Shown piece after piece: positions 17,266-24,753 of a stretch of 41,711 bases of DNA. The translations under genes were made by a program, and so were the position numbers. This stretch comes from an uncultured Lachnospiraceae bacterium. GTDB lineage: Bacteria; Bacillota; Clostridia; Lachnospirales; Lachnospiraceae. The stretch spans positions 1 through 41,711 of the forward strand of contig CAMXIK010000028.1 of assembly GCA_947243855.1 (NCBI GenBank), given 5' to 3'. Within the stretch, counting starts at the first letter, position 1, and each line of letters opens with the position of its first letter. The notes under the pieces were generated by a model. It was not told the DNA's origin. It worked only from the letters and a program-made list of their open reading frames with translations, and made no database searches.

Positions 17266-17430
17266 GTGTTAGCAACCAAACCGCAAATAACTACAGAAAC
17301 GTCGGATACTGCAAAATTGGAATTGTATAGATTAATTGGCGAAGGCTATAAAGCAATGCAGGAAGGTAGAACTAGCACAATTGAAGAAGTAAGGGAAAAA
17401 TTAGAAATGAGGAGAAAAGAGCGTGGCTAG
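17266..17430 (+). CDS. Putative antitoxin of a RelE/ParE-type system
   Basis: A 54-aa frame with GTG start (AAGGGTG upstream; the ATG two bases earlier is in another frame and stops after two codons). The sequence has a Thr-rich start (LATKPQITTETSDTAKLELY), then a helix (RLIGEGYKAMQEGRTSTIEE) and a basic C-terminal helix. The segment after residue 20 resembles the toxin-binding tail of RelB/ParD-like antitoxins. It overlaps the toxin gene by 8 bases, the usual order and coupling. No complete DNA-binding domain is visible; the N-terminal strand may serve. Confidence 0.7.
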   Translation: MLATKPQITTETSDTAKLELYRLIGEGYKAMQEGRTSTIEEVREKLEMRRKERG

Positions 17431-17737
17431 TGTGGTATTTTCTGAGCCAGCAGAATATGATCTGCTCGACATAGAATACTATATCTTTGTTGATCTTGGT
17501 AATCCACAAGCGGCGCAAAGGATATCTGATGGTATTTTAGACGCAGCGGGTAAGTTGGCAGAATATCCAGAAAGACATCCGCTAGTTGGCGAGGAATTGC
17601 TGGGGCGTATGGGAATACGCATAACATACTTTGATAATTACAATATCTTTTATTATTATGATATGCAAAATGATGTAGTGTACATAATTAGAGTTTTGTA
17701 TAATAAGGCCGATTGGCAAAATATTCTCAAAAGATAA
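17423..17737 (+). CDS. RelE/ParE superfamily toxin
   Basis: A 104-aa protein with the ParE/RelE pattern: VVFSEPAEYDLLDIEYYI at the N-terminus, a middle helix with AQRISDGILDAAGKLAEYPE, then HPLVGEELLG, and the C-terminal strands RITYFDNYNIFYYYD and VVYIIRVLYNKADW. Family members either cleave mRNA at the ribosome or inhibit gyrase; which applies cannot be told from sequence. GTG start with RBS GAGGAG. It forms an operon with the overlapping antitoxin and a terminator 22 bp downstream. Confidence 0.88.
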   Translation: MASVVFSEPAEYDLLDIEYYIFVDLGNPQAAQRISDGILDAAGKLAEYPERHPLVGEELLGRMGIRITYFDNYNIFYYYDMQNDVVYIIRVLYNKADWQNILKR

Positions 17738-17759
17738 ATTTACAGAAGGCTAAATGATG

Positions 17760-17788
17760 CCCCCAATTTAAAAAGATTGGGGGTTTTT
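17760..17788 (+). terminator. Intrinsic terminator of the RelE/ParE pair
   Basis: Stem CCCCCAAT/ATTGGGGG with an 8-nt A-rich loop and a TTTTT tail (17784-17788). Confidence 0.93.
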
Positions 17789-17824
17789 ACAATATATCGA
17801 TGTATTTTACAGCAGGAGGCGGGA

Positions 17825-19492
17825 GTGAAAAAGAGGCTTGGAAGCATTCTGATTTTAATGATGTTTATTTGCGTGATGCTTTTTGGCTATGAAAGGGCGC
17901 AGGGACAGGAAGCCGTGTACCACGCAGAGGAGAAGGAGCTTTCCAAAGAAACGCAGGAGCCAGCGGGCGGTGCAAAGAAACAGGAAAACGTTGATTTAGT
18001 GGAAGATCAGGAGGTAATGGAAGAAACGGACGACGCGGAAGGTCTGGCAGACATAGACAATCCAGCATTTGAAGAGTATTGGGCGGCCCTGCCTGAAAGA
18101 CAGCCCAGAGTCTTACTGAAATACGGGGAGGAAATTTTCCCAGCAAAGTACAGCGATGAAGTGATAGACATTGCCTATACGGATGATCTGTCCTTGCTGG
18201 AGGAAATGGAGTGGACGAACCATTCCTATGCTTATCGGGATGGGACGGTGTATTATCGCCAGTATCATGCAGGAGGTTCAGAGCTGGATCGGTCGGGAAG
18301 AGTCGATTCGGTTACAGGAGGGAAAAGAGAAATCGCCTGTGTGAACCAGGAAGGTGAAAAGACAGAGCTTTTTCAGGACAACGGGTGGGGAGACATTTAC
18401 CTGATGGGTGAAAGGCTTTACATGACGGAATGCAGGAAGGAAAATTTAGAATGGAAATTTAAAATCTATTCCGTGGACAGGGAAGGCAATGACCGGATCG
18501 ACTATGGAATCGGAGAGATCAGGGCTGTTGACGAGGCAAGGAATCTTCTGATTCTGGAAATGCAGGAGGGCCGTCATGGGCTGGTAAGCGATATTCGGGT
18601 GGTGGATTGCAGTAATGGGGACTGTACGAGTCTTGGGCCTTTTTTGAAGGGAGACGGTTGGAATGAGGGGGAAGAGTTCGTACAGTGGAGTTTTGAGGAC
18701 TATCAGGACGGGTGGATTTATTTGTCCTGTCTCAGATCGGACGGGACGAAGGAGTCTGATCATACAACAGAATTATATGCAGTGTCCCCGGAGGGAGTTT
18801 GGCAGAAGGTAATCACGCTGACCTCTGACGAGATCTTTATTGAAAGCATTATTCAACTGGAAGTTTTGGGGGATAGGATTTTCTTTACTTATGGCGGCTA
18901 TGATGGAAGGGAACAGTGGTATCAGGGCGGTAAAATGATTTCCATCAAGCGGGACGGCACGGATTACAAGGCGATAGAAGATATTGATGTTGGCAGACCT
19001 ACTTACGAAGACACCTTTTTTCTCAGGCAGGATGCGGGAAGGACGTTACTCTATTTTGAGATGAGTTATTTTGTGGCGGATGAGCAGAGTGAAAGCGGGG
19101 ATGAACGTTATTTTGTGACGGTCTGGGATGTGGATACGGGGACATTGTATCCGTCTGCGGCTCCATATACGGTTTGCAGTGGAGTGAACGGTATTTATAT
19201 AGCAGGTGAGGAGGTTTGTGCGATACCCGACCGATCTGGGAGAATTGTGAAGGCAGCAGATCATCTGGACGATTACATAGAGATATGGCGTACCGAGGAT
19301 GATTACGAGTATGGGCCATCCTTTAGAAATTTATATTTTAGAAACGGTTATTTATATTTCACGGCGGAGTACGGGACATGGACTGATGATGTAGACTGGC
19401 TGGATCGACCTATCTATCGTATTAGGATGCGGATGGAAGGATACCGGTTGAAGCTGGGAGAGGACAAGGCCGAGTTGCTGTATGCGTATTAA
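17825..19492 (+). CDS. Secreted propeller-like hypothetical protein
   Basis: A 555-aa exported protein. GTG at 17825 has AGGAGG nine bases upstream; an earlier in-frame ATG lies inside the previous gene's terminator. Signal peptide or anchor 1-22 (RLGSILILMMFICVMLFGY), then an acidic low-complexity stretch (about 35-80), then repeated beta units of the type DGTVYYRQYH, GDIYLMGERLYMTE, DGWIYLSCLRSDG, DRIFFTYGGYDG, NGYLYFTAEYG. These resemble DUF5050-like beta-propeller blades found in surface proteins of Clostridia. Function unknown. Confidence 0.8.
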   Translation: MKKRLGSILILMMFICVMLFGYERAQGQEAVYHAEEKELSKETQEPAGGAKKQENVDLVEDQEVMEETDDAEGLADIDNPAFEEYWAALPERQPRVLLKYGEEIFPAKYSDEVIDIAYTDDLSLLEEMEWTNHSYAYRDGTVYYRQYHAGGSELDRSGRVDSVTGGKREIACVNQEGEKTELFQDNGWGDIYLMGERLYMTECRKENLEWKFKIYSVDREGNDRIDYGIGEIRAVDEARNLLILEMQEGRHGLVSDIRVVDCSNGDCTSLGPFLKGDGWNEGEEFVQWSFEDYQDGWIYLSCLRSDGTKESDHTTELYAVSPEGVWQKVITLTSDEIFIESIIQLEVLGDRIFFTYGGYDGREQWYQGGKMISIKRDGTDYKAIEDIDVGRPTYEDTFFLRQDAGRTLLYFEMSYFVADEQSESGDERYFVTVWDVDTGTLYPSAAPYTVCSGVNGIYIAGEEVCAIPDRSGRIVKAADHLDDYIEIWRTEDDYEYGPSFRNLYFRNGYLYFTAEYGTWTDDVDWLDRPIYRIRMRMEGYRLKLGEDKAELLYAY

Positions 19493-19529
19493 CGGGCAGG
19501 AGTCTTGCAGGAACGGAGGAACACTACTA

Positions 19530-19892
19530 ATGAAGTTAAAGAATATTTTGATTGTGGTGAAAGATATTGAAAAATCGAAACAGTTTTATCACGATTTGTT
19601 CGGGCTTGATCTGGTACTTGACAATGACGGCAATATGATTTTGACGGAAGGACTAGTGCTCCAAGATGAAAAAATCTGGAAAGAGTTTTTGGGAAAAGAT
19701 ATCATTCCGAGAAACAATTCCTGCGAACTGTATTTTGAGGAGAAAGATATAGAAGGATTTATTGAAAAATTGGAAAGATTGTATCCTGAAGTTCAGTACG
19801 TCAACCGCCTTATGACGCATAGCTGGGGGCAAAGGGTAATCCGTTTTTATGATTTAGACGGTAATTTGATTGAGGTAGGGACGCCTATGTAA
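19530..19892 (+). CDS. VOC family (glyoxalase/bleomycin resistance-like) protein
   Basis: A 120-aa protein consisting of one vicinal-oxygen-chelate module pair: KNILIVVKDIEKSKQFYHDL (first strand and helix) with LFGLDLVLDNDGNMILTEGL, and VIRFYDLDGNLIEVGTPM at the end, where the Glu of LIEVG is a typical metal ligand. Such proteins act as lyases, dioxygenases or drug-binding proteins; no specific substrate is evident. ATG 19530 has CGGAGGA nine bases before it. The preceding secreted-protein gene ends 37 bp upstream, so the two may be cotranscribed. Confidence 0.88.
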   Translation: MKLKNILIVVKDIEKSKQFYHDLFGLDLVLDNDGNMILTEGLVLQDEKIWKEFLGKDIIPRNNSCELYFEEKDIEGFIEKLERLYPEVQYVNRLMTHSWGQRVIRFYDLDGNLIEVGTPM

Positions 19893-19910
19893 TGATGCAA
19901 AATCACCCCT

Positions 19911-20531
19911 TTATTTCATCGCCTTTCGGAGTTTCGTCTTGATTCTCTGGAGGGCGTTGTCTGTGGATTTTTCATCCCGCCCGAGGACCTTTGCAATTTG
20001 CTGGTATTTCATGCCCGTCAGGTACAGATCGAGCACTTGTTTTTCAAAACCGCTCAGTTCCCGCTCGATGAGCATTTCCAAACGGTCCACATTTTCCTTG
20101 TCGATCATAAGCGCTTCTGGATTCAGGTCGGAATCGTCGGTTAGCACATTGACCAGCGCCTCCTCTTCCCCTTCGCCGTCGCGGTTATTGGAAACGTTCC
20201 CATAAAGGGAGATATAATTGTTAAGCGGGATATGCTTCTGGCGTCTGGAAGCCTGCACCGCCGTGTACATCTGTCTGGATACGCAAAGATCGGCAAAGGT
20301 AAAGAAACTGGCGTCCCGGCCGCTGTCGTAGTCGCGGATGGCCTTGAAGAGTCCGATCATGCCTTCCTGAATCAGGTCTTCGCTGTCCGCCCCTAAAATG
20401 TACATGGACTTGGCCTTGCTCCGTACCAGATTTTTATATTTATTCATGATATAATCCGTAATTCCCTGCTCGCCGTCCCGAAGACGGATCAAAAGCTCTT
20501 CGTCGCTGTAGTTGTTGTAATTTTCCTGCAT
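19911..20531 (-). CDS. sigH: RNA polymerase sigma factor SigH (Spo0H-like)
   Basis: A 206-aa sigma-70 family factor. Region 2 contains ADSEDLIQEGMIGLFKAIRD and the -10 recognition helix FTFADLCVSRQMYTAVQASR. Region 4 has ELSGFEKQVLDLYLTGMKYQ and the -35 helix-turn-helix QQIAKVLGRDEKSTDNALQR. These and the N-terminal YSDEELLIRLRDGE match the sporulation/early stationary sigma-H group. RBS AAAAGGAA. In Firmicutes sigH usually follows rlmB (with yacP); here it is inverted and about 10 kb upstream of rlmB, which indicates a rearrangement. It is convergent with the VOC gene, 18 bp apart. Confidence 0.92.
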   Translation of the reverse strand: MQENYNNYSDEELLIRLRDGEQGITDYIMNKYKNLVRSKAKSMYILGADSEDLIQEGMIGLFKAIRDYDSGRDASFFTFADLCVSRQMYTAVQASRRQKHIPLNNYISLYGNVSNNRDGEGEEEALVNVLTDDSDLNPEALMIDKENVDRLEMLIERELSGFEKQVLDLYLTGMKYQQIAKVLGRDEKSTDNALQRIKTKLRKAMK

Positions 20532-20610
20532 AATCGTTCCTTTTCGGGATAAGCCGTTTGAGTTACCTGTTTAGTATAGCACTTCTCGGTAGAGAAATGT
20601 AGGTTTTTAC

Positions 20611-20656
20611 AAAAATCTTGATTATGTGTAATTTGTCAGCAATAAAAATCTTGATT
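20611..20656. repeat. Direct repeat pair AAAAATCTTGATT in sigH/symporter spacer
   Basis: AAAAATCTTGATT occurs at 20611-20623 and again at 20644-20656, start points 33 bp apart (about three helical turns), followed in each copy by related GTG-containing sequence. It lies in the 220-bp divergent spacer between sigH and the symporter. This could be a binding site for a regulator of either gene; no protein is assigned. No promoter of good quality was identified in this spacer. Confidence 0.45.
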
Positions 20657-20751
20657 TCGTGATAAAATGTTTTATTTCATTGCGGGAAATACGATATTAT
20701 GGTAACATAAAAAGGATAAAAAATATAAAACACATCGGAATGGAGGTAATT

Positions 20752-21966
20752 ATGCAGGAAAAGAAAAAACTTTCGCTTGCCACGCAGATTTTTATCGCGC
20801 TGGTTTTGGCGATCATTGCGGGGCTTTTGATGGGAAACCATTACGAGGTGGCGAACAAGTACATCAAACCGTTTGGGACGATTTTTTTGAATTTGATTAA
20901 ATTTATTGTGGTGCCTATCGTTCTGTTTTCCATTATGTGCGGTATTATTTCCATGAAAGATGTGCGGAAGGTAGGCTCCATCGGCTTAAAGACGGTGGTT
21001 TACTATATGTGCACCACGGCGGTGGCCATTGTGATCGGTTTGGTGGGCGGCAACCTTTTCCGGGGGATGTTTCCGGTAATCGCCACTACGGATCTGGCTT
21101 ACGAGGCGGCGGAATCGACCTCGCTGATGGATACGATTGTCAATATTTTTCCGTCCAACTTTATCTCGCCTATGGTCAACGCCAACATGCTGCAGATCAT
21201 CGTGATGGCGCTCTTAATCGGATTTGCCATTGTCTCCGTGGGGGAGAAGAATGTGACGGTGGTCAATGCGTTTAACGATTTGAACGAAGTGTTTATGAAA
21301 TGTATGGAGATGATCTTACGGCTTTCGCCCATCGGCGTATTCTGTCTGCTGTGTCCGGTGATAGCGGAGAACGGCCCGGCCATTATCGGTTCGCTGGCGA
21401 TGGTGCTTCTTGCGGCTTACATTTGTTATCTGGTACACGTGCTGGTGGTATATTCCCTCACGGTGCGGGCTATGGGAGGACTCAGTCCGGTGAAGTTTTT
21501 CAAGGGCATGATGCCAGCGATTCTCTTTGCTTTTTCCAGCGCTTCTTCGGTGGGTACGCTGCCGCTCAATATGGAGTGCACGCAGAAGCTGGGCGCATCC
21601 AAAGAAGTGTCCTCCTTCGTACTGCCTTTAGGCGCGACCATTAACATGGACGGTACGGCGATCTATCAAGGCGTATGCGCGATCTTCATAGCGGCCTGCT
21701 ACGGCATTCAGTTGACGCTGCCTCAGATGCTTACCATCGTGCTGACGGCGACTCTTGCTTCTATTGGAACGGCGGGCGTGCCGGGCGCGGGTATGGTGAT
21801 GCTTGCCATGGTGCTGACGTCGGTGGGACTGCCGGTGGACGGTATCGCGCTGGTGGCCGGGGTAGACCGTATCTTCGATATGGGCCGCACTACGGTCAAT
21901 ATCACGGGTGACGCCTGCTGCAGTATTATCGTTTCCAATATGGAGCGGAAGCGCGAGGCGCGCTGA
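20752..21966 (+). CDS. Dicarboxylate/amino acid:cation symporter (DAACS family)
   Basis: A 404-aa membrane protein with about eight TM segments and two re-entrant loops, as in SLC1/GltPh homologues. Signatures: FAFSSASSVGTLPLNME (Ser-rich HP1), LPLGATINMDGTAIYQGVCA (TM7 NMDGT motif), GTAGVPGAGMVMLAMVLTS (HP2), and DRIFDMGRTTVNITGDAC (TM8 with substrate-contacting Asp/Arg/Asn). Arg in DMGRTT favours acidic substrates such as glutamate, aspartate or C4-dicarboxylates (family knowledge). ATG 20752 has TGGAGGT; the longer frame from 20659 lacks an RBS. A terminator follows at 22041. Confidence 0.93.
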   Translation: MQEKKKLSLATQIFIALVLAIIAGLLMGNHYEVANKYIKPFGTIFLNLIKFIVVPIVLFSIMCGIISMKDVRKVGSIGLKTVVYYMCTTAVAIVIGLVGGNLFRGMFPVIATTDLAYEAAESTSLMDTIVNIFPSNFISPMVNANMLQIIVMALLIGFAIVSVGEKNVTVVNAFNDLNEVFMKCMEMILRLSPIGVFCLLCPVIAENGPAIIGSLAMVLLAAYICYLVHVLVVYSLTVRAMGGLSPVKFFKGMMPAILFAFSSASSVGTLPLNMECTQKLGASKEVSSFVLPLGATINMDGTAIYQGVCAIFIAACYGIQLTLPQMLTIVLTATLASIGTAGVPGAGMVMLAMVLTSVGLPVDGIALVAGVDRIFDMGRTTVNITGDACCSIIVSNMERKREAR

Positions 21967-21978
21967 GGATTCAGAAAA

Positions 21979-22033
21979 TGACGAATTTGTCGTAAATATG
22001 ACAATGATGTCAAATAATATGACAGAACTGTCA
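21979..22033. repeat. Three 14-bp inverted repeats at 20-21 bp spacing
   Basis: TGACGAATTTGTCG (21979-21992), TGACAATGATGTCA (21999-22012) and TGACAGAACTGTCA (22020-22033) share the form TGAC(A/G)-N4-TGTC(A/G). The second and third are perfect in their 5-bp arms with different inner bases. Start-to-start distances are 20 and 21 bp, so as DNA all three lie on one face of the helix. As RNA they would be three small tetraloop hairpins just before the symporter terminator. Confidence 0.65.
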
Positions 22034-22040
22034 ATGAATG

Positions 22041-22076
22041 ATCTCCGGCGACTGTCTCAGCTTCCGGAGATTATTT
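22041..22076 (+). terminator. Probable terminator of the symporter gene
   Basis: Eight-bp stem ATCTCCGG/CCGGAGAT (22041-22048, 22064-22071) with a 15-nt loop, followed by TATTTT on the + strand. The 3' arm overlaps the last codons of the convergent TSUP gene. Confidence 0.6.
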
Positions 22077-22806
22077 TGATAAACAGGAGAAGCAGAACCA
22101 GAACAATCACGGGACGGACAATCTTACTGCCGTTTTTCATGACGAGTCCCGCGCCGATGTAATGCCCTAGAAGACAGAAGACGGCGCCTGCCAGTCCATA
22201 GGCGATATGGACATAGCCGCTTAGTAGAAAGGTGGCGAGGGCCGCCACATTGGAGGAAAGGTTAATCAGCTTGACGTTGCCGGAAGCGGTGCGGATATCC
22301 ATGCGGGCGGCTTTGGTCAGGGCCAGCAGAAGAAAGGTGCCTGTGCCGGGGCCGTAGAAACCGTCATACAGACCGATGATGAGGGCGCTTGCGCAGACGA
22401 TCAGCATACGGCGGGCAGGCGGAAACGTGTGGTCGTACTCCGGCGTTTTTTTGTCCAGAAAGACAATGACGGCTACCACTGGAAGGATGACCAGCATCAT
22501 CCGCTTTAAGATCACGTCGCTTGTCAAAAGCAAAAGCCGCGCGCCCAGAAAGGAACCGCACAGCGCACAGAGAATGCCCGGCAGGGCAAGTCTTTTTTCG
22601 TAATACCCGTTTTTGCAGTAGCGCACGGTGGAAACGGTGGTGCCGGTGGTGGAGGCTAGTTTGTTAGTGGCCACCGCGGCATGGGGCGAAAGCCCCGCCA
22701 ACAGAAAGGCCGGGAGAGAGATTAGGCCTCCGCCTCCGCCGATGGAATCGACCAGTCCGGCGAGGAAGTTTAAGGGGCAGATGATAAAGAAAGACAGAGG
22801 GTTCAT
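22057..22806 (-). CDS. TSUP (TauE/SafE-like) membrane permease
   Basis: A 249-aa integral membrane protein with about eight TM segments in two similar halves, as in the sulfite/organosulfur exporter family TSUP (PF01925). The first half starts with FLAGLVDSIGGGGGLISLPA and HAAVATNKLASTTGTTVSTV; the second has GLYDGFYGPGTGTFLLLALT and TASGNVKLINLSSNVAALAT. The internal duplication with the G-x-GGG / PGTG motifs is diagnostic. The transported anion is unknown. ATG at 22806 has AAAGGAG. An in-frame ATG nine codons upstream lacks an RBS. Confidence 0.9.
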   Translation of the reverse strand: MNPLSFFIICPLNFLAGLVDSIGGGGGLISLPAFLLAGLSPHAAVATNKLASTTGTTVSTVRYCKNGYYEKRLALPGILCALCGSFLGARLLLLTSDVILKRMMLVILPVVAVIVFLDKKTPEYDHTFPPARRMLIVCASALIIGLYDGFYGPGTGTFLLLALTKAARMDIRTASGNVKLINLSSNVAALATFLLSGYVHIAYGLAGAVFCLLGHYIGAGLVMKNGSKIVRPVIVLVLLLLFIKIISGS

Positions 22807-22908
22807 GGGGGCTCCTTTCGCGGTTTTTGTCAAAGCAGAGTATATAAAAAAACGGAAACGAAGTCAAGGGAAGACTGGATTAGTATAATAAAGCAGGGAG
22901 GAATAAAC

Positions 22909-23346
22909 ATGGAAAAACTAACTTTTGAGACAGAGAAAATACTGAACGAGCGGTTTCATAAGGACAGTATCATTGCATTGGCAACTGTACAAGACGGAAT
23001 GCCATATGTCCGTAATGTAAATGGATTTTATGAGGATCGTTCATTCTATGTGATTACATATGCGCTTTCCAATAAAATAAAACAAATCGAAAAAAGTCCA
23101 TATGTGGCGGTTAGCGGCGATTGGTTTACGGCGCATGGAAAGGGCATAAACTTAGGTTGGTTCTGTGCGGACAAAAATAGAAATATCGCCAAGAAACTAA
23201 GAGAGGCTTTTAAGGAATGGATTGACAATGGACACAACAATTTTGATGATGAAAATACTTGTATTCTTCGCATTGAATTGACGGACGGTGTTTTGTTTTC
23301 ACATGGAACAAAGTACAATATAGATTTTTGCGATAAGAGTTGTTGA
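22909..23346 (+). CDS. Pyridoxamine 5'-phosphate oxidase-fold flavin-binding protein
   Basis: A 145-aa protein of the PNPOx-like split-barrel superfamily: SIIALATVQDGMPYVRNVNG (first strands), FYVITYALSNKIKQIEKSPY (the Ser/Thr-x-K-x-x-Q flavin phosphate-contact region), VAVSGDWFTAHGKG and a C-terminal helix-strand with CILRIELTDGVLFS. Members of this small type often bind FMN or F420 or detoxify, and many are uncharacterised. RBS GGGAGGA. It stands in the accessory region. Confidence 0.85.
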   Translation: MEKLTFETEKILNERFHKDSIIALATVQDGMPYVRNVNGFYEDRSFYVITYALSNKIKQIEKSPYVAVSGDWFTAHGKGINLGWFCADKNRNIAKKLREAFKEWIDNGHNNFDDENTCILRIELTDGVLFSHGTKYNIDFCDKSC

Positions 23347-23476
23347 TGAATGATAGCTTTGATACTTGTGGGTTCTGCAGCCAACGGTACGGAGAGAGCA
23401 GACTCAGAGTTATTGACTGTCGCACAGTTTTTAGAAAGTGAGGGTATTATGAGTGTATGACATGGAGAATGAAATA

Positions 23477-23995
23477 ATGATAGCAGAGTCGGAAAGATTG
23501 ATTTTAAGAAGATACGAAAAGAAAGATTTGCAGGACTTATTTGAATATTTATCTGATCCAGAAGTTGTGAAATATGAACCATATAAACCGCTAACCTTTG
23601 AGGAAACGAAAGAAAATCTTAAATGGCGTATTGGAACGGATGAAATGATTGCTGTTGAGCTGAAGGATTCCCACAAAATGATTGGGAATGTATATATGGG
23701 CAAGCGCGACTTTGAAGCACTGGAAATGGGATATGTATTCAATCGAAAGTATTGGGGATACGGTTATGCGGCGGAAAGCTGTAAGGCTTTAATTCAACAG
23801 GCGTTTTCCGATGGCGTACATAGGATATATGCGGAATGCGACCCCGATAACAAGAGCTCTTGGAAATTACTGGAAGCATTAGATTTTCAGCGGGAAGCTC
23901 ATTTTAGAAAAAATGTGTATTTTTGGAAAGATGAAAGTGGAAACGCAATTTGGAAAGATACATATGTGTATGTGAAATTGAAAGATGCCAAATAA
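23477..23995 (+). CDS. GNAT family N-acetyltransferase (RimJ/RimL type)
   Basis: About 172 aa. ESERLILRRYEKKDLQDLFE is the typical N-terminus of RimJ/RimL-type GNATs, followed by EMGYVFNRKYWGYGYAAESC, the acetyl-CoA pyrophosphate-binding motif A (normally R/Q-x2-G-x-G/A), and CDPDNKSSWKLLEALDFQRE (motif B with the conserved Asn). I prefer ATG 23477, with GGAG nine bases upstream; in-frame GTG 23453 and ATG 23462 are possible and would add 5-8 residues. The substrate (protein N-terminus, antibiotic or small amine) is unknown. Confidence 0.88.
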   Translation: MIAESERLILRRYEKKDLQDLFEYLSDPEVVKYEPYKPLTFEETKENLKWRIGTDEMIAVELKDSHKMIGNVYMGKRDFEALEMGYVFNRKYWGYGYAAESCKALIQQAFSDGVHRIYAECDPDNKSSWKLLEALDFQREAHFRKNVYFWKDESGNAIWKDTYVYVKLKDAK

Positions 23996-24077
23996 ATGAC
24001 TTTATCAAGACATTAATGAGTTTTTAAAATGTGAATAATCAATGCGAATTGGCATAAAATTATTTTGGAAAGTTCTA

Positions 24078-24106
24078 TTGACTTTCCTCTTTGTGATAGC
24101 TAGAAT
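24078..24106 (+). promoter_or_regulatory. Promoter of the type III toxin-antitoxin locus
   Basis: TTGACT (24078-24083), 17-bp spacer, TAGAAT (24101-24106). A transcript starting 6-8 bases later would begin at about 24113, just before the first 45-nt repeat. Confidence 0.8.
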
Positions 24107-24112
24107 AAAAGC

Positions 24113-24245
24113 ATAAGGAAAGTTTACCACTGACCGATATGTGGTATATAAATGGTCGGGTTGAAAGTTTACCGCTGACCAATATGCGGTATATAAATGG
24201 TTGGGTTGAAAGTATAGTCCTTCGCCGTAAGGCGGGGGACTTTTT
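24113..24245 (+). ncRNA. Type III antitoxin RNA (CptI-like), two 45-nt pseudoknot repeats
   Basis: Two exact-length tandem repeats (24118-24162 and 24163-24207), then the first bases of a third (GAAAGT). The copies differ at four positions, and all four changes are compensatory. TACCAC pairs with GTGGTA in copy 1, and TACCGC with GCGGTA in copy 2. CCGA pairs with TCGG in copy 1, and CCAA with TTGG in copy 2. The helices interleave (1-2-1'-2'), so each repeat can fold as an H-type pseudoknot. Type III antitoxins are tandem pseudoknot RNAs that the toxin endoribonuclease cuts into repeat units and is held inactive by. Repeat size, copy number and layout recall the CptIN family. Confidence 0.88.
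24216..24245 (+). terminator. Terminator between antitoxin RNA and toxin gene
   Basis: Stem AGTCCTTCGCC/GGCGGGGGACT with a GTAA loop, then TTTT. A leaky terminator between the repeats and the toxin start is the standard type III arrangement and keeps antitoxin RNA in excess. Confidence 0.9.
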
Positions 24246-24264
24246 CCATCAAGAGGACAAGCGA

Positions 24265-24753
24265 ATGAAGAAAACGGGGTTTTATATCATAAAGGATAAA
24301 TTTTTTGAGGATATGGCTGATCCGTACCTCAAAAGTAATAAAGCAGGGAACAGACCACATTATTATTGCTTTGAAGATACGAATACAGGAATTTACTGGA
24401 TGATTCCTTTGTCCAGTCAAATTGATAAATATAAGCGGATTGTAGAAAAGAAAGAAAAAGCGGGAAAGCCCTGTGACATTATTCATATTGTGAAATTAGA
24501 TGATAGCAGACAGAGCGTATTTTTGATACAGGATATGTTTCCGATAACAGATGAGTACATAGAACGGGAATATACCATAGCCGGAAATCATTTGATGTTG
24601 ACAAGTGAGCATACTGTTAAAGAAATTGAACAGAAAGCCAAAAAGGTTATGGGTATGTTGAAGCGTGGTATGAAATTTACACCAACGCAGCCGAATGCGT
24701 TAGCTATATTAGGAAAGGTGAAAAAATCTAAATTGATACGAGGAATGAAATAA
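24265..24753 (+). CDS. Type III toxin, ToxN/AbiQ superfamily endoribonuclease (CptN-like)
   Basis: A 162-aa protein. The start ATG 24265 has AGAGGA nine bases before it; the longer open frame from 24139 runs through the antitoxin repeats and terminator and is not real. The N-terminus (KTGFYIIKDKFFEDMADPYL) and the PHYYCFEDTNTGIYWMIPLS block, followed by SQIDKYKRIVEKK, match the barrel-like beta strands of ToxN-type RNases, where a basic Lys/Thr/Ser site cuts RNA. A C-terminal helix follows (TVKEIEQKAKKVMGMLKRG). Identification rests on sequence resemblance plus the upstream repeat RNA and terminator. Likely roles are phage defence by abortive infection or element stabilisation. Confidence 0.85.
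   Translation: MKKTGFYIIKDKFFEDMADPYLKSNKAGNRPHYYCFEDTNTGIYWMIPLSSQIDKYKRIVEKKEKAGKPCDIIHIVKLDDSRQSVFLIQDMFPITDEYIEREYTIAGNHLMLTSEHTVKEIEQKAKKVMGMLKRGMKFTPTQPNALAILGKVKKSKLIRGMK

Noticed and set aside
17777..17824. Upstream in-frame ATG for the secreted propeller-like protein
   Set aside because: It lies inside the terminator of the preceding toxin operon; GTG 17825 has AGGAGG at proper spacing and begins a standard signal peptide.
21908..22162. 84-codon + strand frame after the symporter
   Set aside because: It starts inside the symporter in another frame and overlaps the TSUP gene; its coding appearance comes from the inverted-repeat array.
23350..23460. 36-codon frame MIALILVGSAANGTE... 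just before the GNAT gene
   Set aside because: It could be a remnant of a nucleotide- or flavin-binding protein, but it has no convincing RBS, is too short to assign and overlaps the GNAT alternative start.
24118..24207. 45-nt repeats considered as a CRISPR fragment or IS terminal repeats
   Set aside because: There are no spacers between the units, and the internal covariation and following terminator plus toxin gene fit a type III antitoxin RNA.
24139..24264. Longer reading frame extending the type III toxin by 42 codons at its N-terminus
   Set aside because: It runs through the second half of repeat 1, repeat 2 and the terminator, and has no ribosome binding site; ATG 24265 has AGAGGA.
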